The notes under the pieces are model-generated. The model was not told the origin of the DNA, ran no database searches, and was given only the letters and a program-made list of their open reading frames with translations. From Ectocarpus siliculosus (lineage: Eukaryota > Sar > Phaeophyceae > Ectocarpales > Ectocarpaceae): 53,111 nt of DNA. The position numbers and the translations under genes are program-made. Positions within the stretch are counted from its first letter, which is position 1, and each line of letters opens with the position of its first letter. The DNA lies in the NCBI GenBank assembly GCA_000310025.1, contig FN648435.1, forward strand, positions 185,710-238,820. The letters run 5' to 3'. Positions 23,340 to 33,739 of this stretch are shown here, piece by piece.

Positions 23340-24425
23340 GTATCGCACAACGGCTGGATCCGAAATGCCGGCTAGCTCCGCAATCCAAGAGAGGTGGGTG
23401 GCTGAGCTAAAAACGGAATGACTGCATGCGTGCTCCTCTCAGCACTCTCAGCAGATAGATGTGGCTGGCTGGCTCTTTGAAGTGCAGATTTCTGGTTCAG
23501 CGGAATTTGTCGGAATTCCCAATTTTTCCGTTGTCACCTGGGTGTATGGGAATTTTTTACAATAAAGGTGCACAGAAATCGATTATCCTAATTGCAAGGG
23601 ACACGTTTCGTTTTCAGTGTTCCCCCTTGCGGTTTCGACGGTCAAATATGCGGTTGCCCACAGATTTTCGCATCGCTATAAGCTATCATGCTCCTAGTGA
23701 AGTATGTGTGTGCAAGGTTGGTAGCGCAAATAGCGATTTAAACGGGATTTTTACGTCATTAATTACATACCAGCGTTCTTATTTGTCACATAGACATTGC
23801 GGTGTACGAAATAAAGTAACAACACTTCAGGAATTGCTCAACAGAAATGAAGTACTTCCTAATAAAGCAAAACATAATCAAGACAAAAACATCATATGAT
23901 AGCACGCAAGCTAATCTAACAAGAAAAGTCCTTCGTATCTATTCGCTTCCAAATACCCAGCTCCACTTTCTTCCAGTATGAATTCCGCACCACAGATAGG
24001 TGCATTTATACCCACAGTGTTCGCAGTCACTGGCGAGGTACGAAAAAGGTATATACGTATAATTCGACTAGAATAGTAACGGGCAAGCATGTCAGCCATC
24101 AATCTGGCTGTAGCAGCTTGAAAAAATCGAATATCAGTTAATATGGTGTAAAGTGTTAAAATTGTGTGTGGCGTGCTGAGTTTGGCATGCTTTGGGTAGA
24201 GTAAAGTGCTAATAGTATTAGTTAACATGAGGATATTCCTTGTCGGACACCGACGAGGTTTGTCAATATATGCCTTTGTAACGGCAGAAAGGCACCACCA
24301 GACTCAGTGTACATGTAACCGAACAATATTTGTTTTCCTCTTTGTTTCGACTGCACGATGATACCACATGTTAGAGCTGTTGATGAAGCCGGAGGTATCC
24401 CAAGGACAATAATCAGCGGTTGTCC
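23340..24425. other. No gene recognised
   Basis: A relatively A/T-rich stretch between the MITE and the first exon of the 7TM-RGS gene. The open frame at 23459-23899 has no domain signal. Confidence 0.4.
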
Positions 24426-24427
24426 AG

Positions 24428-27400
24428 CACAGCGCTGCTAGCTGTGCCGCTGGTGGTTTGTGCTTGCATTCATGGTACATTCGCTTGGATGTCTGCCACA
24501 GAAACGACGGTTAATGCGCTCGTCCTCGTCTCAGTTACGACGTACTCCCTGGTTATGCTATTTTATGTCAAGGCCATGTGGCATATGCGGAAGCAATTTA
24601 TCATTGCACTGAGGTGAGGTTGGCGAGAGATGGCACGCTCAACGCCCTTGCAAGATAGTCGGCAGTTGAGGCACGTTAGGATTCAAGTGCTTTCGTGTGC
24701 ATACAGTCCAATCGGTTTTAGCCAGGGCTTGTTTTTTACCGTGGTAGACATCAGGACCGTGGTTATCCCTTGTGGTTATCTGACCTTTTGGTGGACGTCC
24801 GCCCGTGGTCGACCTACCGTAGGACGGACCCTACCGTGGCCAACCTAGAACCGACCATTATTCGTGTGTTGACTTGTGTTGGCCGACCACGCGTGCCTCC
24901 GTGCTTTCGATCTTTCAGGGTCAAAAGAATCTACATGCGAGCACAGAAAAAAAATGCACCCAGCAATCGATACGGATGGACGTATGGATACGTACATACA
25001 TACATACGCTGCTGCTGTGAACCGCGATTAATTTGCGTGTTCTGATGATGTTCACATGTACAGCAGTAGTGGGCCCTTTGAGTCATTCGTAAACCGAGCC
25101 TATCTGCATTTATTTACTGCATATATGGTCAAACGTGGTTTTGCTGGTGTTTCCGTCATTCGAAGGAGGTTGGGCATCGATCGCCGTGGGATATATTTTA
25201 CAGCCCTAATTACAGTTCTCAACACATCAATCTAATCGCCATGTGTTTGACACACCAGGGGGGTCATATCACCAAATTTGTTTGACATTTGATACCCAGC
25301 TCCGAAACGTTCCGTAGCTAAAAATAAAGTCATTATTAAACTCGGTTCCAATAGTTCTCCCGGTCGGTGGCTTCTTTTCCCCCATTATTGCCTCCCGCTT
25401 GGTCTACTTCGGGGCCTGGTTTCTGACGACGTGTTGGCACTGGACCACGTCAAGAACACACTCTTCTTGGCGCCGAACACGTCGTCTACGTTTTGTCACC
25501 AGGAGGTGGATGTGTTCACAAATGAGAGTGTTGAGAGATACATACGCATTTGGGTTGTTCTTGGCGTTAGGCCTCTCGCTGTCGGGGCGCGTTTTTGGTA
25601 CGCACACAGCCTCTTCCCGTGTATTACGGTTGATGGCGGATGGACACGGGCGGACGCCAGGGTTGGACCACCATGACTCAGATCGTCGGTCTAACAATTG
25701 CACATCTCGCCCCCGCTCCCTCTCCGCCGGGGAGTCGAGCTTAACAACTCAGCAACAACCATCGCCCTCAGTACGAGCTCATGCAACGACGAAAGCCATA
25801 CCAAGCAAGTGCACGGGTTGGCGAGGAAATCACGCGTATTATGTGTTGTGCCGATCTCCCTTGCGAATACAACTCCCGCGACTTCTACCTGTTGAGGCCG
25901 TCGATACTCATACTCTAATCTGGCAACCATGTTCTTGTACCAGACAGTACTGACCCATGCGGATCAACCAAACAGTTTTCATCATCAAACAGCATTGCAG
26001 TGGTAGGGGTTCCTAGTACAGCACAGGGTTGGGTGGTGCATACATAACGACAGCTATAAGCAACCGAAAAAGAGGGTAGGGTTGCTACGAACGGCAGTAC
26101 AAATATGAAACAACTTCATCAACCGCTGCCTATTAACCTGACGTGAGAGACAAGAACGACGAGATCCCGACGCTCCAAACCAGAAGCTCGACATGGCTGC
26201 TAAGGTGCCAAACAGTAGAAGCCCCCAACAACTCAGTCCTGCCTTCACGGGTAGCCCCTCCCCGCCCATATATTGACGACTCTTTGACCTACAACATTCA
26301 CCCGCGACGGGCGGAATTACCTTGTCGGCAGCTAGGTAGAAAGAAGCGATAGCGGAACCAGCGCCTTGGTGATTGCCAACCTGTGATGCAGGTCGGTCGA
26401 CGTTGTGTCCGCACTTGGGGTAGGCGATCCCTAAGCTTTTCGCGGGGCCTTCGGGTTTATGTCTGGAATTCCGTTCAATCCATCGCCACGACGAACGCAC
26501 TTTTGCCGCAGGATGTGCAGTGTTTCGAAGTCCTCCGCCAACACCAGACATTCCAAACGATGACTCCCTATGTCACAGATCACCCATGCTGGCGTGCCTG
26601 TCTGGGAGCATTGGTACTCTCCGGTCCTGTTCGCTGGCATACATGGTTCTTCTATCTGACCACGATGGTGGCAGCAAGGACCTGCTTACATTCACAGGAG
26701 CAGCTGCCGTGTGTACGCTGATCGGGAACCCTGCATCACTAATTGGTACCATGTCCCTGATCTGGTGGGTGGTTCGGCTGCTGGTTCTATATGACCCAGC
26801 GAAGAGGAAGAGATACGGGCGATACGTCCAGGAAAAGCTCGTCGTCCGTGCTCTCGGCTGGTTTTACGTTGGGCTGCAGGTAGTCGTGTGGGCAGCAGCT
26901 TCATCGTATGGGGTTACCAGGTGATGCGATAGTCCACAATTCGACAAGTGTTGTGCCGCTCTTGACGACGGAAGTGGTTGACAATCACATAGGCGTGATG
27001 CTCTAAGCAATTCAACCCGAGTTTTCGCCAGTGTTTCTCTACTTTACGCGACATTCCCGGTGGTACCCAAGAAAGCCCTCGTCTGCCTACTCTCAGAGAT
27101 CGGGCAGGAAATATTTGCCTGTAGAGCAAAACAGAGCGTATGTATGAATACAACACCAAACTTTCACTCACTCCGTTGCCCAACACGGCCCCCTGTGATA
27201 CCAGGACATCGACCTTGCTGCTGCTCACCGTGGATCCATTCGGATCCCTTCTTATGGTTGCAGCTTGCGCCCTCCTTGGGGGTCGTTTGAAGAGGGTGGA
27301 AGACCTGGGTGGCCTGTCTCAAGACGCTGCTCTTCTCCGGGCCTGGGTGATCTTGATTCTGTGTGAGAACAAACAATATTGCGTCACGTACAATAAACAT

Positions 27401-30400
27401 TTAGAACGTCATGGGCAAAACTCTTGTATCACTCGCATTATTGTCAACAGCAAACATCAATTTGTTTTGCTTGCAACACGCGTGTTCTTTCAATTGAGTC
27501 CCTCCCTCACTCCCTACCTCGCCTTTCCGGTCAGTTGCCTTCGTGGTAATCTCTGCAACTGAAATGCCTGCGGTGGTCTTCAAGTACTGCTACGCCTTTC
27601 TATCGGTGGTCGGCTTCCAAGTTCTTGTGTGGAGAATGTGAGTAATGGTGTTTGGGCTACTGATATACAGACCAATGAACGACTTAATGCATCGATGACA
27701 CCATGAATAAGCAGACGGTTCAACTTTGTGTTAGCAAAGCGATGGCCCACGGTGTACCGTCAGGCTGTCCATGATTCAGCGTGGGCTGCCCATGCGATGG
27801 CGCACAGGTCGCTCAGGGACCGCACTGGGGACACGTTATTGTACGCTCCACAGCCTAGACCGCCAATCCATGTCGAGTCCATGCCCCGCCCACCGGTGCC
27901 TAAGGCCAACGACCTGCCCACAGATCGACGAATGGCCGTTTCTGTTGCGGCCCAAGGGGTACCCATGGACCATCCATGGACCGACCCACTACCAATGATA
28001 ACCCATGGGCCATCCAAAGGAGATCGCTACAAAACACAGACAGTAGTGATTACACGTTGTTCGAAAACGATGTCGAATGACAACCCATGGGCGGCCGACA
28101 GGCGGTTCCGGGACGTCTACGGATAAAACTAGGAGGACGGTCCATGGGCGGCCGACGACCCATGACAGGCAATGGGTGGGCGAAGCGTCAGTAGCCTTAG
28201 TTGGTCCGTCATGGGCTGGGCCGTGCATTAGGGTTCATGAACCACCCAATATATTCGATCAGGAAGATGTCCCATGAGTCAAACCCACGGGAATCCCATG
28301 GGACGTCCCATGGGACGATGACGGTCCTTTGTACCACCGATCGACAGTCGTGGGCCACCAACGCCCGTTGGGTGGTCCATGGGCGGTCTGTGGGTCGCTC
28401 GAGGGACGTCGCGAGAGGATGATACCGGTGAAAAAAGGTACACGTGGTGGAACACGCGACGAAGGACGCACAACGAACGACGTGAAGTCACTTGTGTAGT
28501 TTTCTTCGGTGCGTTCTTGACGGCAACGTGAAGCGCCCTCGATTTCGACGCGAGAAATTCGAAAGACGCATGAACTGGGATGAGCAACCACAAAGAAGTG
28601 CTGCAGGGGTCAACATGGCTTTAGCCACCACCCCGGCCATGACTCGGTCGTGGAACACTTTATTCTTGCAAAACCGCTTTCCTCGGAACAGGTGGTCGAT
28701 ATTCACCTGATTTCTCATGGTTCCATTATCACAGGGTCCCAGGGTAAATTGTACGCTAGCTGGTGACTTACAGCCGGGTCGTGACAGGGATAATGGCGTG
28801 ATGACCGAGGTTACACCCTTTAACATACGGTGCACGGTCATGGGCCAGTCATGGTATAGTCTGGCCCGGTTACAGCGGAGAAGGGTTCATCATAAGTTTT
28901 TAAACACCTTTGATGCTCACTGCCGCATGTTTTAACGTTCATGTCTCTGCACCGTGCCGTGACTGAGTCAACACTCGGTCATGCCTCGGTCGCTATTCAG
29001 TCGTGGCTTCACTCAAGACCCCGTCCTGACACCAATGCCATGACCGGGTTATCAGCAAGTATTGGCCTTGTCCCTCAAATGACTTTGGGCATGACTTGTC
29101 TATCTCGAGATCTTGACTTAATCATGACGGAGGTCATGACGAGGCCAATAGCGCCAAAACCTAAATTGGTGGACCTCTGCAATATCCAAACGTGCGTTTT
29201 CTACAGACTGACGCGGCCATTCGCTTCCACCTCCCTATTCTTGGAGGAGTTTGCGTGCATCACAGCATGTATGTCGTTTCTGGCAAGTTGTCCATCGACA
29301 CGAAGAAAGCACAAGTTTTGATGCAAGTGGCGGAATTTGTGAAAGGCGCCATGGAGTTCACGCACCTTCATGCAGGAGCTCAAAGGGGGTTTCCAAGTTA
29401 GAATCTTATCGAAAGCTCCCACGGCTCCTCCTAGACATATTGGTAGGAGTTTGGAAATTCTACTTCGTTGTCCACGAACTCCGCGAGCGCCCACGGGCTC
29501 CATGTGGTAGAGATGCAAAGCTTCTATGCAATCGATCAACACCCACGAAACTTAAATGGAGGTTCCCGGAAGTGGACAGGATATTTTCCTTACGGAAGCC
29601 ACTATCTAAGCGCTTTCTCTACCTTATGCGTGTTGGTGGACGGTACAAAAATATTCCGTCCTTTGGCTGTACTCGCATGCGACAATCGTTCGAGTGGGGA
29701 CGATGCATGGCGATGCTAAAGCAAACTTTGGGTGTGCACCGTAGGTGCGCATGTTCGAGAAGACATCGAAAGGATAGCGGAGGTTCCGCACAGTCTCACT
29801 TAAGTCACTTAAAGTCCGTCGCAAACATATCTTGTAGTATCCCGTTCGACTGGCAGTCCGTGAGACCAGCAAGACGCAGCTTCAGGTTGACTATTGTTGC
29901 TGTCTCTAACGGGCAGAGTCCGCCTTCTCCATCTTACACGCTTCCTGACGGCGAAATCGATTGGCAGCAACGTCAGGCCGGTACGAGAGTTTCTCCAACT
30001 CGACAACGGTGGGCAGCAGGATACGGTAAGGTGGTTTTTCCCGCGGTGGATCACTCATGACAAGAGCATAATCCATGTGGCCTGTGCTGCTGGATCCCCG
30101 AGCTTCCACTATCACGAAAACCCGCTGGCGTCTGTGATGGGATTTCTTCCTCTGAAGGAGGTTTTCGGAGAGTTTTGCCGCAAAGCGCTTTGCAGTGAGG
30201 TAAGGTAGTAAATAGTTGTTGCTGTCTTCACCTTCGAAAGAGTCTAAGCTCCATACCCATATATACTGTGCGAGGCAAAGAACCGACCGTACGAGCGAAG
30301 GGCGCAGCCCACTGTAGTTGGAGTACAACCCGGGACTGCGATCATATGTCCATCAGTTCCCCGCAGAGGGATGTTCATATGGTGACGAACGCCAAAGACT

Positions 30401-31591
30401 ATTTCGAAGTATGCCATGTCCTAGTTTTCAACAGGGTATGTATTCTGACCATCAATCACTGTCAGTCATTACCTTGTGCAAATACCGTACGCACGCCGCA
30501 ACGTTTCCACGATCTAGGAGGATTATCTAGATTTGACGTTCGAGGGTGCGCACCGGTGGATACGTTGGTTTTGATGCTCGTATAGTTTAGAAGTACATAT
30601 TACATGTTCCTCTCGCCCGTTCTCTCCGACTTGATGAACCGCCCAGTCGTTCCAGTTCCTGGTTGACGAGTCGGAATACCGAAGCAGGGTTATCGCCACC
30701 CATGGCAACGAAGCGACAAAAGACGACTTCGACGGGTTCATTGCAATCGTCAACGAGTACATCAAGGACAGCTCTCACTCCGAAATCAACATCGACAGCA
30801 CCCTAAAAACAAAAATAATGACGATTCGCGAACGCTCAGCATACGATTCGCTCGGCAAGGTAAACGGGGCATGTTGTACGGTGGAAGCTTGGCCGATAGG
30901 CTCTGTACATGTCTTCTGCCGCGTAGCAAGAATACATGATCGAAACTTTGCCTCTGGCAGCCCTGTGCTGTCGTCGCGTATCGTGTGTCAGGGATACGTA
31001 GATGTTTTTGCTGGGCATCTTCGTCCGTCGGATCCCTCGAGAAACTTCGGATGATGTTCTCAGCCTTGCAGCTCAAGGAAACGATGGAAACCTAACACAA
31101 ACTATCCGATTTGATATATGTGAAGTACGGTGTTGACCTAGACGCTGACCTACGGGCAGGTTGTTGTTGTTGTTGTTGTTGTTGCGTACACAATACGAAG
31201 AGGGCAGATCAATTTTCAGGACCTTCACAGTCCGTATTGGTCCAACTGACGCGGGTCCCTCCCATAGTCATCCGCTAGGCTCGAGAAAAGGGGCCGGTAG
31301 ATACACTTTGGAATACCTGCTATCTAAGGACAAGTAGCGCTAGCGACAAACATGTGCTGGTATTAATTACTCGTGTTGGGGGCAAATATGCACGATAAAC
31401 AGCAAAGCCGATCGACGGGAGAGATGTCGAAATAAATATCATCCCCCTTTTTTTTGGTTCACCAGGTTGCTCGAGAGGAGATCTTTCAACTGGCCGCGAA
31501 GGAGATTGCAAAGATTTTGGCAGACAATCTACTCAGCAAGTTTAAGGCCACACCTGAATACAACGAGATTACCGCCGACATAATGTTTTAG
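24428..31591 (+). CDS. Seven-transmembrane receptor with C-terminal RGS domain, 5' incomplete
   Basis: Membrane part: exon about 24428-24613 (hydrophobic TTYSLVMLFYVKAMW, donor GTGAGG); possible membrane exon near 25348-25440; 26698-26879 (WWVVRLLVLYDPAKRKR, YVQEKLVVRALGWFYVGLQ, donor GTAGTC); about 27206-27360 (LLGGRLKRVEDLGGLSQD); about 27535-27637 (VVFKYCYAFLSVVGFQVLVW). RGS domain: 30103-30199 (PLKEVFGEFCRKALCSE), 30647-30859 (SFQFLVDESEYRSR, then EYIKDSSHSEINID), 31466-31591 (FQLAAKEIAKILADNLLSKF, stop TAG). The RGS exons join in phase 0. RGS domains speed GTP hydrolysis by G-alpha; fusion to a 7TM part is known in plants (RGS1), oomycetes and amoebae. YDPAKRKR after a WW-VR motif resembles the 'YNP-R' loop of those receptors. 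Boundaries and phases of the membrane exons are uncertain; the RGS exons are firm. The start codon was not found. Confidence 0.82.
27760..28390. repeat. CCATGG-palindrome-rich degenerate repeat in an intron
   Basis: CCATGG occurs eight times in about 420 bp (27963, 27974, 28003, 28085, 28142, 28296, 28308, 28377), with further near matches (CCATGC, CCATGA, TCATGG). Several sit in a longer context CCCATGGGC-GGCCGAC. It lies in the large intron between the last membrane exon and the RGS domain. No even period is seen. Confidence 0.8.
28630..29150. repeat. CATGAC/GTCATG-rich degenerate repeat
   Basis: GTCATG or CATGAC occurs near 28638, 28839, 28849, 28979, 29039, 29090, 29124 and 29136, often followed by CGG or CGAGG. 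It continues the CCATGG region at the other end of the same intron and may be the same repeat after drift. Confidence 0.6.
29251..30060 (+). other. 269-codon open frame inside the 7TM-RGS gene, unidentified
   Basis: No stop for 269 codons, starting at TTG (no early ATG). The translation is rich in Arg, Ser, His and Trp and shows no domain I know. It ends just before the first RGS exon in a different frame. It may be an exon of the linker between membrane part and RGS domain, an inserted element, or chance. Confidence 0.25.
31160..31184. repeat. GTT microsatellite
   Basis: Eight TTG/GTT units in the last intron of the 7TM-RGS gene. Confidence 0.9.
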
Positions 31592-32216
31592 GCAAACGAG
31601 ACCCCTTTATGATGGAGGGAGATGGCCGATTTCTGCGTTTGGGTTGATGTACCCGGTCGTGACACCGATCTACGGCGGTCTCGTGGTACGTGATATGTGT
31701 GAAAGTTATGACTGTCGGAGGCTGATGCTCGGCATGTGTGTCCTGACTCTCTCCTCTCTTTCTCTGTCTTTTCTGAGTGTGACTTCTATGCCCGAAGTTT
31801 GGAGGCGTGTGCGTGCCAGAAAACTTCTTCTCGCTTCCGGGTCCTTGTGATTGACCGAAGTCGACATGATGGCAAACAAGGGCAGGGAAACACAGTAGAC
31901 CAAGGACTGTTTGGGGTACATGGATACAAGATCTGATCTGGAGAGTATGTGAGTGCGGGGGGTATGTTGTTGGGGGTCCAAGTGCGGGAGCCCTCGAGAG
32001 AGCACGCACATGTGCTTACTGGATAATACCTGGTCTCTGTCACCTTGCTCAATACCTCTGAGTGCTGGAAGGAGCACAGTGTGTACAATTAAGGTTTATG
32101 CCATCTACATTGCAAGAGGCTCGCGGATTCAAATTCTGGAAGCACTGCCACAAACTGGATTAAGGACCAGATCAGGGGGGGTATATTATGTACCGAAAAT
32201 GGTTGTTCAACTAGGA
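31592..32216. other. 3' flank of the 7TM-RGS gene
   Basis: After the stop at 31591 no further exon is recognised. Sequence runs into the assembly gap. Confidence 0.5.
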
Positions 32217-32316
32217 NNNNNNNNNNNNNNNNNNNNNNNNNNNNNNNNNNNNNNNNNNNNNNNNNNNNNNNNNNNNNNNNNNNNNNNNNNNNNNNNNNNN
32301 NNNNNNNNNNNNNNNN
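32217..32316. other. Assembly gap of 100 N
   Basis: Exactly 100 N, the usual placeholder for a gap of unknown length. It lies next to transposon remnants, which may explain the break. Confidence 0.97.
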
Positions 32317-32465
32317 GTGGTATAGTCTAACCTATACGAAGTATATTTTTATTGCATAGGATTTTGTATACGGGTGCATAAACTTATTACACCTACCTTT
32401 TTCTTTTGAGATTTAGTGAAGGGGCTTTCACTCTCTGCGACACCCGGAGCAGTATGTGATAGCCT

Positions 32466-32661
32466 GTCTGTGTGACGACGGGAATCGACCACGTTAAAAA
32501 AGTGTTGAAAATGACAACTACTTATTATACTTGTGCAGGCGCGGTCTCTACAGATGATCCATCATCTGATGAAGAAGAGAGGTGGTATTAATAATGGCCG
32601 CTGCTGTAGTGGGCGGCAGTGGTACAGAGAGATCGGAACGGGGTTTGTTTTTGATGTGAAG
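32466..32661 (+). repeat. Dispersed repeat B, copy 2
   Basis: Same block order as 16757-16841 (GGGAATCGACC, GAACGG, ATGTGAAGA) with additional sequence between. Confidence 0.5.
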
Positions 32662-32715
32662 ATACAAGATAACTACTACTATACATACGATACTTATTAG
32701 CGTATACAATACAAA

Positions 32716-32798
32716 AGGTTCGGGACGTGGGTGTCACGCCCCCCGGGGGTGACGCAAGACCGCATGCGCATTGTTCAAAGGGCTGTATGTCATGGACT
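32716..32798 (+). repeat. Dispersed repeat C, copy 1
   Basis: TTCGGGACGTGGGTGTC, then GGTGACGCAAGACC, then CGCATTG and CAAAG match 51632-51706 in the same orientation. In this copy the centre (GTCACGCCCCCCGGGGGTGAC) can fold as a GC-rich hairpin; the other copy has lost it. Confidence 0.8.
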
Positions 32799-32865
32799 AT
32801 ATCTTAATGTTCGGTAGTGCTCGGCCCCGTACAAAGCATCGCATATGTCATGGGAGGGAGGAGGT

Positions 32866-33235
32866 GGAAAGGGTTGGCCGACGAGAGCAATTCTTATGAT
32901 AATGTTGTACAACTGTTGGGCAGCTGCAATCTTGACATGGGTACCGTACGCAGTGGGAACAGACATGAGATGGAGGTATTCCGGGACACTTGAGTTGTCC
33001 AGGTTGACCAGCTATCTGAATGTTCTCTGAATTGATTCCAGCAGAGATGGAGTCGAAAAAAGTGTTTTGTCCAGAGCCTGGTAAGGGGTTATGGAGGTTG
33101 TCGTTGATGCGGTCGATGAGTTGCGTTCTGACCAGTTGGTGCATGTTTGGGGTCGTTGAAACTCGACGAGTAATGCATCTTAGAGGGCATGCTCCATCAC
33201 CGGTTTCTTGACAATTTGCCAGGATGCTTGGTTGT
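32866..33235 (-). pseudogene. OTU-family cysteine protease domain remnant
   Basis: Reading leftwards from 33235: ILANCQETGDGACPLRCITR contains the OTU catalytic DG-x-C motif (the usual DGNCLFR is changed to DGACPLR), then TPNMHQLVRTQLIDRINDNL, the expected LR-x-x helix. The second half, PEYLHLMSVPTAYGTH and VKIAAAQQLYN, matches the OTU 'Y-x-x-M-x-x-x-x-WGxHxEL-x-AaA' region but in another frame, so at least one frameshift separates the halves. OTU proteins are deubiquitinases; OTU domains are also carried by Helitron-lineage elements. It lies 160 bp downstream, on the same strand, of the helicase remnant, with an Asn-rich low-complexity linker at about 33215-33330 between them. Nonfunctional as it stands. 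Confidence 0.75.
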
Positions 33236-33394
33236 TGTTGTTCCCATTGTTGGTGTTATTGCCGTTGTTGTTGCCCGCACCACCGCTGTCGCCATAATTG
33301 GGCGATGTGCTGTTGCCATTGTTGCATCCTTCACCTTGGCCATGGTGACGAGGTAGTTGAATGTCAAAAGTAGGGGGAGGTTGACCAGTGGCTG

Positions 33395-33715
33395 CAACAG
33401 TTAACTCAGAGAAGACAACGTTGTGACGTGGGGGATGTCGTTGACGAGATGATCCATGTTCAACGAGGCATAGGATATTGTCCCTGCAAGTTGTACGGCT
33501 AACGGCAACGTACAACTGACCGTGGCAGAACACCCATCCCCTGAGGTCGAGGCGGACTTATTTTTAAGTGTGTCCCTGAGAATTGTCGATGGTCATAGCG
33601 TAACACAATCTGACAGGGAATTGGTAACGGTGAAAGGTAATACCGCGCGCTGCCACTTTGACGTCCAAGCGGATGCGTGGTATATCAACGATGGAAGATT
33701 CATCGGATAGAACTT
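33395..33715 (-). pseudogene. Helitron-type Pif1 helicase, C-terminal remnant
   Basis: Reading leftwards from about 33690: IPRIRLDV, then FHRYQFPVRLCYAMTIDNSQ with GHT, two TAA stops, then RLDLRGWVFCHGQLYVAVSR and NILCLVEHG. These are the C-terminal motifs of Pif1-like helicases of Helitrons (R-x-QFP(V/I)-x-x-x-(F/Y)A-MTI-x-KSQGQT-L, then V-x-x-HGQLYVA-x-SR-x-x-S). The NKSQGQTL motif is eroded (NSQGHT, stop), so the copy is dead. It ends NVVFSEL, like the NVVYKEVL end of many Helitron helicases. No Rep/HUH part was found. Confidence 0.88.
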
Positions 33716-33739
33716 CGGGTTAGGCGGGGCAGGTAACAT

